A stretch of DNA of 50,165 bases, taken from a virus. The translations under genes and the position numbers were made by a program. Under the pieces are notes generated by a model. It was given only the letters and a program-made list of their open reading frames with translations. It did not search any database and was not told the origin of the DNA. Positions within the stretch are counted from its first letter, which is position 1. Each line of letters begins with the position of its first letter. The stretch covers positions 1 through 50,165 of the IMG/VR virus record IMGVR_UViG_3300030329_001900; one strand, 5' to 3'. Below are positions 42,999 through 50,165 of this stretch, piece after piece.

Positions 42999-44516
42999 TT
43001 ACTTCATTAACATAAAGTTGTTAGCACCTTGAGTGATCAAACATCTTTCAGTTAAGAAATGTAGTTGCATTGCATCTAAAGCAGCAGTAGCAGCACCTAC
43101 AGAACCAGTAACCCAAGTTTTCATTCTTCGGTCATCAGTTTGAGAAGCTCTATATCTAACGTGTAAGAAAGGACGCTTCATGCTTTGTCCAACAGTTTGA
43201 TCATAAACTGATGAAGTACCAGCAGGAATCATGACTCCTCTAATTGCGTTAGCAGAAGCAGCATCATTAATACCACCTCTTGTTGCTTTGTCATTTAAGT
43301 ATCTGAAATCAGATTTGTAGAAATCATAAGAACCTCTTCTAAAACCAGTAAAACCTAAATTTAACGCCATGTCTTCAGAGTTGTTAAATACACCGTAAGA
43401 TGTACCGCCAGCTCCATAAGAATTCATTGAGGCTAACATATCATCAATAGCTAAACTAGTTGATCTGTTAACAAACATCATGTATTCTTCAATAGCACCT
43501 TGTTTATCAAACTCAGCTAAAATAGCATCGAACTCACCTAAATCAGTAGCTGGATTAACACCAGTCACACCAGTAGTAACATTACCTCTTGATTCAATAG
43601 CTGCAAACAAACCTTCAGTTCCAGCATCGTTAGTAGCATCTGTAGTAGATCCAGGTATTATAGTAGAACCTTGAACTTCAGAAGCAGCAGCAGCAAATTC
43701 AGATTCTAACATTGCCATTTCAATGTAATCAGTAAATCTAGACCTTGTGTCTGCTTCAGCTTTTAAGTACCATAAGTAACCTGATTGACCGCTTTCAGCA
43801 GAAACTTCAACCCAACCAATTCTTGAAGAGTCAGAACCAGATACTTCGTAGTAATCTTTCATAATAATAGGTTTATTAGAAAAAGATTTAAAGTCAGGCT
43901 CGTTAGCACCTCTTTGATCAGTAGTATTATTAGTACCAGCAGCAGCTGTATAATTCATACCTTTACCAAATTCAGAACCATAAACTAATATAGTTGTTGC
44001 TTTTGACACAGTATTAGCTGATAACGCAGACTGCCCATAAGGTAGCACGTCAAGTACAGCACCATTAACAACAGATACTAAACATTTGAAAACACCGTCA
44101 GAGTTAGCAACGATAATAGTATCGTTAACTCTAACACCATGATTAGCAGCTGTAAAACCTGAAGTTTCATCTATATCAGCCTCAATTGTTACTTGAGAAA
44201 TATTACTTACACCTGTACCAGGGTTAGCACCAGCAGTAGCTGAGTTAACATTACCTTTGTAAGATAAATGTAATCTTGATTGTTCAGACCAAACGACACG
44301 ATCAGATGTCATAGCCTCTTCTGCACCAACTTGAGCAAGGAAACCAGAAATTGTTCTAGGTCCGAAAACCTCAGCTTCTTTTTCCATCAAGTCTGGCAGG
44401 TATTGTTGAGCCCACGTTACATCAGTGGTACCCGTAAAATCTAAGTAGTTTGTTTGTAGTGTTTGCTTCTGTGGAGAAGGCACACTATTTAACAAACTTC
44501 CTCCTGTAATTGCCAT
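42999..44516 (-). CDS. Major capsid protein
   Basis: The 505-residue protein is assigned as the major capsid protein from its place after the portal and acidic scaffold genes, its length and its composition. The N-terminal part, LLNSVPSPQKQTLQTNYLDF then LPDLMEKEAEVFG, resembles capsid proteins of marine phages. Residues about 105-190 look like an inserted beta domain (NDTIIVANSDGVFKCLVSVV). The C-terminal part (RPFLHVRYRASQTDDRRMKT ... ALDAMQLHFLTERCLI) is mixed alpha/beta. Its codon use is more G/C-rich at many third positions than in neighbours, as expected for a highly expressed gene, and a strong terminator follows it. An HK97-type fold is expected but not shown by motif. Confidence 0.85.
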   Translation of the reverse strand: MAITGGSLLNSVPSPQKQTLQTNYLDFTGTTDVTWAQQYLPDLMEKEAEVFGPRTISGFLAQVGAEEAMTSDRVVWSEQSRLHLSYKGNVNSATAGANPGTGVSNISQVTIEADIDETSGFTAANHGVRVNDTIIVANSDGVFKCLVSVVNGAVLDVLPYGQSALSANTVSKATTILVYGSEFGKGMNYTAAAGTNNTTDQRGANEPDFKSFSNKPIIMKDYYEVSGSDSSRIGWVEVSAESGQSGYLWYLKAEADTRSRFTDYIEMAMLESEFAAAASEVQGSTIIPGSTTDATNDAGTEGLFAAIESRGNVTTGVTGVNPATDLGEFDAILAEFDKQGAIEEYMMFVNRSTSLAIDDMLASMNSYGAGGTSYGVFNNSEDMALNLGFTGFRRGSYDFYKSDFRYLNDKATRGGINDAASANAIRGVMIPAGTSSVYDQTVGQSMKRPFLHVRYRASQTDDRRMKTWVTGSVGAATAALDAMQLHFLTERCLITQGANNFMLMK

Positions 44517-44536
44517 AATTTTGTAATTTTAAATTG

Positions 44537-45751
44537 TTATTTATTGTTTTTAATTTTAAACTTAAAATCAGAAGAATTATCACCTAACACTTTTACTTTT
44601 ATTCCACCCGCTTCAACAGTGCCATGACTTTGTCTTGGACTCATATCAACGTTTTTAGCTTTAGCAACGCTATTCTTCATAGCGTCAGCTTTGCCTTGCT
44701 CATAAAAGTGTTTTGCAACAGCGTCAGCATTCATTGCTGTAAATAAAGACTTGTGATAACCCTTAGCGTCTGATAATGTAGAATTTTTATCTAAAAACTT
44801 TTTAGTAAAATTATTTATATCACTTTGAGTATTTTTAATCTCTTCAGCATTGTTTACGTTAAATCTGTATTTTTTATCACCGACATCATATTCAAAACCT
44901 TTGAACTTGTCGTTAAAAACTTGATTAGTTTTTTGTGTAAAAATATCAGTATTTTTTTTAACTGTTTTTTCTTTTGCTTCTGACTCTTTGTTGTATCTAT
45001 TAAAAAAATCCCAAGCTTTTTGTTGTTCAGGCGTAAGCCTCGAACCAGCTTTAATTTCTTCATAGTATTTGGACTTTTGCCCGTCCAGGTGGCTTCTAGC
45101 ACTGGCAACTTGCTCTTTTAATGCTAGTTTTTTTCTTCGTATATCTCTTTCTTCGTCAACTTCTTCATCGTAAGAAAACGAGTCTTCCATCAGGAAGTTA
45201 ATCTCTTCGTTTGTTAAATGTGGTTTTGTCTGCCTATAATACTCATACAAAACATCATTGTCATTTAGTTTGCTATAATCTTGATTTAGCTTTACGTAAT
45301 CGTTTATATCACCACCAGTTTCTTCCATAAAATCAACTAGCTTTTGAATATTATCTGGTAGTGGCTTGCCTGTAGATTCTGCTTCAGCAACAGCTTCTTC
45401 AATTTTTTCTTCTACTTCTGCAACTTCTTCTTCAGTAGAATCTTCAGTTATTTCTTCTAATACTACTTCTTCTTTTTTCTCTTCACTTTGTTCGGTAGAC
45501 TCTTCAAGCTTTTCTTTGTTTTCTTCACGAACTTCTTCGCTAGTTTCGGATTTGTCGCGAACAGGTACCTCATCTGTGCTTTGCTTCTCAGTGGCATCTT
45601 TATCTTCTTTTGTTTCTACTGGTTTATCTAAGTTTACTTTAATAACATTATCTTCTTGTTGATTTTTTTTAACTTCAACTTTAGTAACATTATCATTTTG
45701 TTTTTGTTCCACAGCCTTTTCAGGTGTGGTTTCTTTTTTATTTTTTGCCAT
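44537..45751 (-). CDS. Capsid scaffold protein
   Basis: The 404-residue protein has a very acidic, disordered first part (about residues 1-150; EESTEQSEEKKEEVVLEEIT) and a helical middle (EEVDEERDIRRKKLALKEQV). The C-terminal part is basic and helical (ITHTLSDAKGYHKSLF-like region, ending VKVLGDNSSDFKFKIKNNK). Acidic N-terminus plus helical, basic C-terminus is the usual plan of internal scaffolds such as T7 gp9. It lies exactly between portal and capsid genes, as expected. No protease motif is seen, so the scaffold is probably not self-cleaving. The start has an A/T-rich leader ending in TATTATGG. Confidence 0.8.
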   Translation of the reverse strand: MAKNKKETTPEKAVEQKQNDNVTKVEVKKNQQEDNVIKVNLDKPVETKEDKDATEKQSTDEVPVRDKSETSEEVREENKEKLEESTEQSEEKKEEVVLEEITEDSTEEEVAEVEEKIEEAVAEAESTGKPLPDNIQKLVDFMEETGGDINDYVKLNQDYSKLNDNDVLYEYYRQTKPHLTNEEINFLMEDSFSYDEEVDEERDIRRKKLALKEQVASARSHLDGQKSKYYEEIKAGSRLTPEQQKAWDFFNRYNKESEAKEKTVKKNTDIFTQKTNQVFNDKFKGFEYDVGDKKYRFNVNNAEEIKNTQSDINNFTKKFLDKNSTLSDAKGYHKSLFTAMNADAVAKHFYEQGKADAMKNSVAKAKNVDMSPRQSHGTVEAGGIKVKVLGDNSSDFKFKIKNNK

Positions 45752-45778
45752 AATATAATATAATAATAGTTAATAAAT

Positions 45779-48196
45779 TTATCTAGGTGTAAAACCCCCT
45801 AAATCAATGCCGCCTCCTAGTATATCATTACCTGAAGACTCAAAGTTTTTAGGTGGTTTTCCACTTTTTCTTTGGTCAATCATTTCTGATTGTTGTGTAG
45901 CTTGTATTTTAGTTCTTTCGTCTTTACGATCTTCTTTTTCTTTTTCTCTACTCTTCATACCTTCAACTTCCATACCTTTTAATTGCATGTTGTATTGAAA
46001 CTCTAACTCCATTAATTCTTTTTTCATAGCAACTTCTTGCATCATTTTGTTAGCTGCTATTTGAGCTTCTACTTGCATAAGCTCTGCTTTACTAGCGTTT
46101 AAAGCTTGATTTTTTTGAACGTCAGCTTGTGCCGCAGCTTGTGCTGATTGTTGATTAAGCTCTGCTTGTTGTTGCATGTTTTGTTGTTGTATTGCCTGGT
46201 CTTTATTTTGTTTCTTTCTTCTTCTTATTTTTAAAAGTTGATTAGCTAGTTTTATATTTCTTATTTCTCTTACATCTATAGCATCTTCTAACTCTATAGT
46301 TTTTTGTTGTAATGCCATTTGAATATTATTTTCTAACTTTGCTTTTTCTTCTTCATCAGGAGAAAGTTCTAAAAATATTCCAAAATCGTACAAATGTAAG
46401 CTTTTCATCTCTTCTAAAGTAGCAACGTTATGTGTTCCTATTGCTTCAATAAAAGCATCTCTTGTTGGTGAATACTCAATAATGTCAGATATTCTAAGTG
46501 ATAAACACTCTGCAATTTCAGAGGTTAAATATAAGCCAGCTTGTAATATATGTCTTGTTGCTGTATTACTATTTGCAGCAGCTAATTTTTGTATTCCAAC
46601 TAGAGCATTTTTATCTGGAGTACTACCATCTCTAGCTTCGTTTAACCCGGTTACATCTCTTATCATTTGTAAATAATAATTATAATTACCTATAAGCGCT
46701 TGCATTTTATTACCTCCACTACCAGATGTTATTTCTTGTATAGGGACTTTACCAGGGTTCATATCACCATCTTGTGTGAATGATCTACCAATTACAGAAC
46801 CTGTTTGAAAAAACATATTTAAAGCTTCTTGCGGGTTATAATTAGTACCGTTGCCAAGATCAACTTCAGCTAAACCATCAGCATCTAAATAAACACCATC
46901 TGGAACCATACGTGACATTACTTGTTGTAGTTTTAAATGAGTAAGCTGTATCATATCAGCAAAACCAGTTATACGTTTTACAAGCGAGTCAATTTTGCCG
47001 TTATACATGCGAGGCGCTACAATAGCATAATTCATTTTTACTTTAGTGTAATTACTTTTAGGACGCATCATATTTGTAGCCATTTCCCATTTAAGTAATT
47101 TATCTGTGCCTAGTATTAAAGCGCCTTCATACAAAACTTCTATAGATCTTAATAATCTTGAATAATCACCTTCTTTATTTTGTGGTGGATTAAAAGAATC
47201 GTCTTTAGGTATTATTTTATCTGCTCCAGTTCCAGTTTCTTTTATTTTGTATACTTCATTCATGTAAGTTTTATAATTAAAATATAAAACTTGAATAGTA
47301 TTATTGTCTTCTTGTTTTGCAGAATAATTAGTATTATAATTATTTCTATTATAATTTTTATTATTCATTATGTCTTCAAGGTCGCTTTCTGTTAAGTGTG
47401 GGAATTGTTTTGCTAGTTCATTTACAGGTATTGATTTTACTTCACCAACGTAATATATGTCATCAAAATTAGGAGATTCAGAATATGAATAAACTAAATT
47501 AGCTGGATCAACATAGTCTATAGTAACGCCTTCTGAAGTAGTAAAATTTGTTTTTGTAGCTCCTATACCAAGAACCGCTAAATCATAATAAAATCTTTTC
47601 TTTATTGACTCGTAATCATTACCTTCAAACAAAACGTGTAACGCTTGTTCTTCTGCTATTTCAACCGCTTGCTTGTAGCTTAACTGCATGTGTAAAGCTA
47701 ATTCTTCTTCACTTTCTGGAAGTTCTTCTTTTTTATTTTCGTACAAGTCAGCATTAAAGTTTTCCATTGCGGCATCATTAAACTCTTTACTTTGTATATC
47801 TCGTAAAACAGATTCCATATATTCTGTTCTTTTTGCAATACCATAAGGATCTTGAGAATAAGCTTTTATATCATAAGTTCTTTCAGCTATGCCGTTAACA
47901 ACTATATCTACAAACTTAGATATTATAGGTACTGGCTTCCAGTCTAAATTTAAATAAGATAAATCACCATTTATAGATAATTCATCTTTGTACTTTTGTA
48001 TTGATTGTTCGCCTCTAGCATACAGTCTTAGATTATGAAAATCTTTAATATTAGACATATATCTATTAACACTTCTTTCTTCATTAAACCATTCTGCTTC
48101 TATAGCTTTAGCCACTTTCATACCGTAGTCGTAACTAATCTTTTCAGCATCACTTACAGTTTGACTTGGAAAATAACTTTTATTAGAATATGCCAT
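45779..48196 (-). CDS. Portal (head-tail connector) protein
   Basis: The 805-residue protein forms the dodecameric DNA gate of the head. The region DWKPVPIISKFVDIVVNGIA (about 80-105) is typical of large podovirus portals. A wing region carries YYDLAVLGIGATKTNFTT and VDPANLVYSYSESPNFDD. The stem and crown region has FADMIQLTHLKLQQVMSRMV and YYLQMIRDVTGLNEARDGST. The C-terminal about 170 residues are a Gln/Ala/Lys-rich coiled coil (QQQNMQQQAELNQQSAQAAA) followed by a Gly-rich tail. It begins two bases after the terminase stop and precedes the scaffold. Length is at the large end for portals, mainly due to the C-terminal extension. Confidence 0.88.
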   Translation of the reverse strand: MAYSNKSYFPSQTVSDAEKISYDYGMKVAKAIEAEWFNEERSVNRYMSNIKDFHNLRLYARGEQSIQKYKDELSINGDLSYLNLDWKPVPIISKFVDIVVNGIAERTYDIKAYSQDPYGIAKRTEYMESVLRDIQSKEFNDAAMENFNADLYENKKEELPESEEELALHMQLSYKQAVEIAEEQALHVLFEGNDYESIKKRFYYDLAVLGIGATKTNFTTSEGVTIDYVDPANLVYSYSESPNFDDIYYVGEVKSIPVNELAKQFPHLTESDLEDIMNNKNYNRNNYNTNYSAKQEDNNTIQVLYFNYKTYMNEVYKIKETGTGADKIIPKDDSFNPPQNKEGDYSRLLRSIEVLYEGALILGTDKLLKWEMATNMMRPKSNYTKVKMNYAIVAPRMYNGKIDSLVKRITGFADMIQLTHLKLQQVMSRMVPDGVYLDADGLAEVDLGNGTNYNPQEALNMFFQTGSVIGRSFTQDGDMNPGKVPIQEITSGSGGNKMQALIGNYNYYLQMIRDVTGLNEARDGSTPDKNALVGIQKLAAANSNTATRHILQAGLYLTSEIAECLSLRISDIIEYSPTRDAFIEAIGTHNVATLEEMKSLHLYDFGIFLELSPDEEEKAKLENNIQMALQQKTIELEDAIDVREIRNIKLANQLLKIRRRKKQNKDQAIQQQNMQQQAELNQQSAQAAAQADVQKNQALNASKAELMQVEAQIAANKMMQEVAMKKELMELEFQYNMQLKGMEVEGMKSREKEKEDRKDERTKIQATQQSEMIDQRKSGKPPKNFESSGNDILGGGIDLGGFTPR

Positions 48197-48197
48197 A

Positions 48198-50165
48198 TTA
48201 CTTTATTATTTGTGAATTAGATCCAGCGTTATTATATCTGGAAATATTTATATTTAGTTTAGGTTTTTCAACCTTAACGTTTGGCGCGTACAAATGTCTA
48301 TTGTTAGCCATTATAGCTAAACCAGAGCTTATAGTAGCGTCAAACTTTGTTCTTCTGTTTATATCAAATTTAGCCCAATCATTTAACAACTCGTTGAAAT
48401 AAAGATCACCACAGCTACCATCTTTTTTTATACCTACGTGATCTTGTATATACATTTCAATTGCCGCTGCGTGTGCTTGTTTTATATCTTCGCTAGAGTT
48501 TGGTATGCCACCAACTTCTTTTTCAGCAACAGATAACTTATTCCAAACTTTATCAGGTCTATTCATACTAAAACCTCTGTATCCTCTACGTCTTAAGTAG
48601 TATAAAAGACGAGGTTTATTATTCTCTGCAAGTATTGGCATGCCATAAAAAACTAAAGCCATTAAAACATCTTCAAAGAATATTTCAGCCGTAGGTGGTC
48701 TTGATAAGTATTCTAAAAAAAAGCTGTTCGCAGGAGCGTCCTCCATACTAAACTTGGTTAAGCCGTGTAATGCTCCTTTAGAACCTTCTCCATCTACGGT
48801 TCCTGATATATCATAAGAGTCGCAACCAAACGCTCCCATGTGTTCATTACCAGGATATTTAATACCATTTTTAAGTACCACTCTATTTTGTAATTGCTGG
48901 GGTGGAACCCAGCTAAGTTTAAATCTACCTTTATTATCTGGATAAAATATTACTTGTGAATCTTTAATACCATTAACCCATTGAAAATTACCAGTTGTAA
49001 TTCCTAAAGTTCTAGACATTTCTTCGTTATAGTCTATCTGCTCATATATTTTAACAAGATTAAATATAGAATTTTTAGTTTCATCTCTAAACGCATGTTC
49101 TTCAGTTCTTGGAAACTGTCTGTAAAACTCATTTAAAGCGTCTTGATCACCTTTTAATCCTTCTGCTTCATTATTCCAATGATCAACTACACCTATATCT
49201 ATTAGTTCACCGTCTGGGGCAAACACATCTGCGTCAGGAGTAGTGAATACTGGAACTCCGTGCTCGTCAATAAATCCTTCGTAGTTCCACTCCATTGGGA
49301 TAAACAAAGAGTATAAACCAGATTTTGTCTGACCATTTCTATTTCTTTTAGTGACATCTGATGCATTGTATAGTTTTTTAAAATTATCACCACCTTTATC
49401 TAAAGCGTTTGACGTTGAGCCCATCATACACTTGCCTATAATTCTACTACCTAATCTAAGACATGTTTTTGTAACACGCCAATTGTTTAATATATTATCC
49501 GGTCTTTCCCACTTACCACTTTCATCGTGTACTAATAACGCTAATTTTTCACCGTCATAACTATTGTCACCAGTGTTTTTCCAGTCTATAGTTGTATCTA
49601 GACCTTCTATTTCTTCTAGTTGCTCGTTAGCAGTAATCTTTTTTCTTGTAAACTTACTAGCTGGAACTCTATAAGCTAACTCAGTTTTAGGACGATCCAT
49701 ACCATCTTGAATAGGTTTAAAGAAAAAAGGATAATTAATACTAATAGGTACTACTTTGTCTGTAAACATTTTTTTAGCATCTGCACCTGTTTTAGAAAGT
49801 ATACCATATCTACTATCACTTGATATAGTGGCTAAATTAACTGTTTCTGCAGATGACATAAACGAAAAGCCTGATCTTCTGTTCTTTAGATAACACATAC
49901 CATAGCATCGTTTATCCGCTTTACAAGCTTCCCAAAATATAAAGAACAGTCTATTTGCCTCTCTAAAATCAGGCGCACCTACATCTATTTTACTCCATTG
50001 TAAATACATATAATGAGTTCCTACTATATAAGTTGGTTTACCATTATTTGTAAACCAAAAACCTTCATCTCTACGTTTAAACTCTTCATCTATATAGTCG
50101 TACCACTGTTCTTTTTGATCTTCAGGATAATTACGCCAGTCAAATATATTTTTAAGACGAGATAA
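48198..50165 (-). CDS. Terminase large subunit (5' end outside the window)
   Basis: The frame is open to the very edge of the window, 52 codons beyond the first in-window ATG (50009). These extra codons read ... NIFDWRNYPEDQKEQWYDYI ... EGFWFTNNGKPTYIVGTHYM, a conserved-looking N-terminal region, so the true start is upstream of position 50165 on this strand. The ATPase has a deviant Walker A-like segment YLKNRRSGFSF, a Walker B-like KLALLVHDESG with the D-E pair, and GSTSNALDKGG as likely coupling motif. The nuclease part starts around GAFGCDSYDISGTVDGEGSK, with Asp residues for metal. The enzyme cuts and pumps DNA into heads through the portal encoded next to it. Confidence 0.88.
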   Translation of the reverse strand, partial: LSRLKNIFDWRNYPEDQKEQWYDYIDEEFKRRDEGFWFTNNGKPTYIVGTHYMYLQWSKIDVGAPDFREANRLFFIFWEACKADKRCYGMCYLKNRRSGFSFMSSAETVNLATISSDSRYGILSKTGADAKKMFTDKVVPISINYPFFFKPIQDGMDRPKTELAYRVPASKFTRKKITANEQLEEIEGLDTTIDWKNTGDNSYDGEKLALLVHDESGKWERPDNILNNWRVTKTCLRLGSRIIGKCMMGSTSNALDKGGDNFKKLYNASDVTKRNRNGQTKSGLYSLFIPMEWNYEGFIDEHGVPVFTTPDADVFAPDGELIDIGVVDHWNNEAEGLKGDQDALNEFYRQFPRTEEHAFRDETKNSIFNLVKIYEQIDYNEEMSRTLGITTGNFQWVNGIKDSQVIFYPDNKGRFKLSWVPPQQLQNRVVLKNGIKYPGNEHMGAFGCDSYDISGTVDGEGSKGALHGLTKFSMEDAPANSFFLEYLSRPPTAEIFFEDVLMALVFYGMPILAENNKPRLLYYLRRRGYRGFSMNRPDKVWNKLSVAEKEVGGIPNSSEDIKQAHAAAIEMYIQDHVGIKKDGSCGDLYFNELLNDWAKFDINRRTKFDATISSGLAIMANNRHLYAPNVKVEKPKLNINISRYNNAGSNSQIIK

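Noticed and set aside
45366-45662. Plus-strand open frame rich in Ser/Thr opposite the scaffold gene
   Set aside because: It is the antisense shadow of the Glu/Asp-rich scaffold region, with no leader or operon context on the plus strand.
50007-50009. ATG as the start of the terminase gene
   Set aside because: The frame remains open for 52 more codons to the window edge and these encode a conserved-looking N-terminal region.
1-50165. Prophage or integrated element
   Set aside because: No integrase, attachment-site repeats, repressor or flanking bacterial genes were seen; the whole window is phage-like and compact.

Overview
This window is a piece of a large, AT-rich double-stranded DNA phage genome that most likely infects a marine or aquatic Bacteroidota (flavobacterium-type) host. 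The host inference rests on several independent sequence signs. There is a histone H1-like Hc1 protein of the Bacteroidota type. Two exported proteins end in sequences like type IX secretion (T9SS) sorting domains. One of these carries tandem GCTDP...NY.P.AN.DDGSC repeats typical of Bacteroidota secreted proteins. The tail protein carries SprB-like and Bacteroidota-type leucine-rich repeat modules. Many start codons are preceded by an A/T-rich leader with no Shine-Dalgarno sequence. No integrase, repressor, tRNA, rRNA, insertion sequence or CRISPR array was seen. The capsid, portal and terminase genes, with a T7-like order of head, tail and internal virion genes, suggest a short-tailed (podovirus-like) virion; that morphology is an inference.

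Layout. Positions 1-7241 (plus strand) are a tightly packed replication and nucleotide-metabolism module. It holds a small SSB-like protein, a T7 gp4-like primase-helicase, a thymidylate synthase-family enzyme with Asp at the base-selecting position (suggesting dCMP as substrate), a GIY-YIG/MazG-like fusion, a second small MazG-like protein, a T7 endonuclease I-like nuclease, a monomeric class II (B12-dependent) ribonucleotide reductase, a small exported beta-rich protein and the Hc1 histone-like protein. A hairpin at about 7247-7272 separates this from an opposing transcription unit that fills the rest of the window on the minus strand.

The minus-strand unit, read from 50165 down to 7271, is the late region: large terminase (cut by the window edge), portal, scaffold, major capsid protein (followed by a UUCG-loop terminator), three head/connector accessory genes, tail adaptor-type proteins, a 3238-residue tail protein, further tail or fibre proteins, a cupin, internal virion proteins including a 2540-residue polyvalent protein, an outer-membrane lipoprotein-like gene, a membrane-anchored coiled-coil protein, an exported thioredoxin-fold protein lacking CXXC, a run of small very basic proteins with an embedded PAP2 phosphatase, the T9SS-type exported proteins with a 32-residue cysteine-rich peptide between them, three paralogous small beta-type proteins, an M15 peptidase endolysin and a 25-residue membrane peptide.

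Working model: the plus-strand genes make dNTPs, possibly a modified cytosine nucleotide, and replicate DNA. The minus-strand genes build and eject from the virion and lyse the cell. Superimposed on this is an unusual envelope-directed set: at least five proteins with signal peptides, two of them carrying T9SS-like C-termini, plus tail adhesin modules resembling host gliding adhesins. The most interesting candidates for new biology are this envelope and T9SS set with its cysteine-rich micropeptide, the adhesin-armed tail protein, and the cluster of tiny basic proteins around the PAP2 phosphatase.
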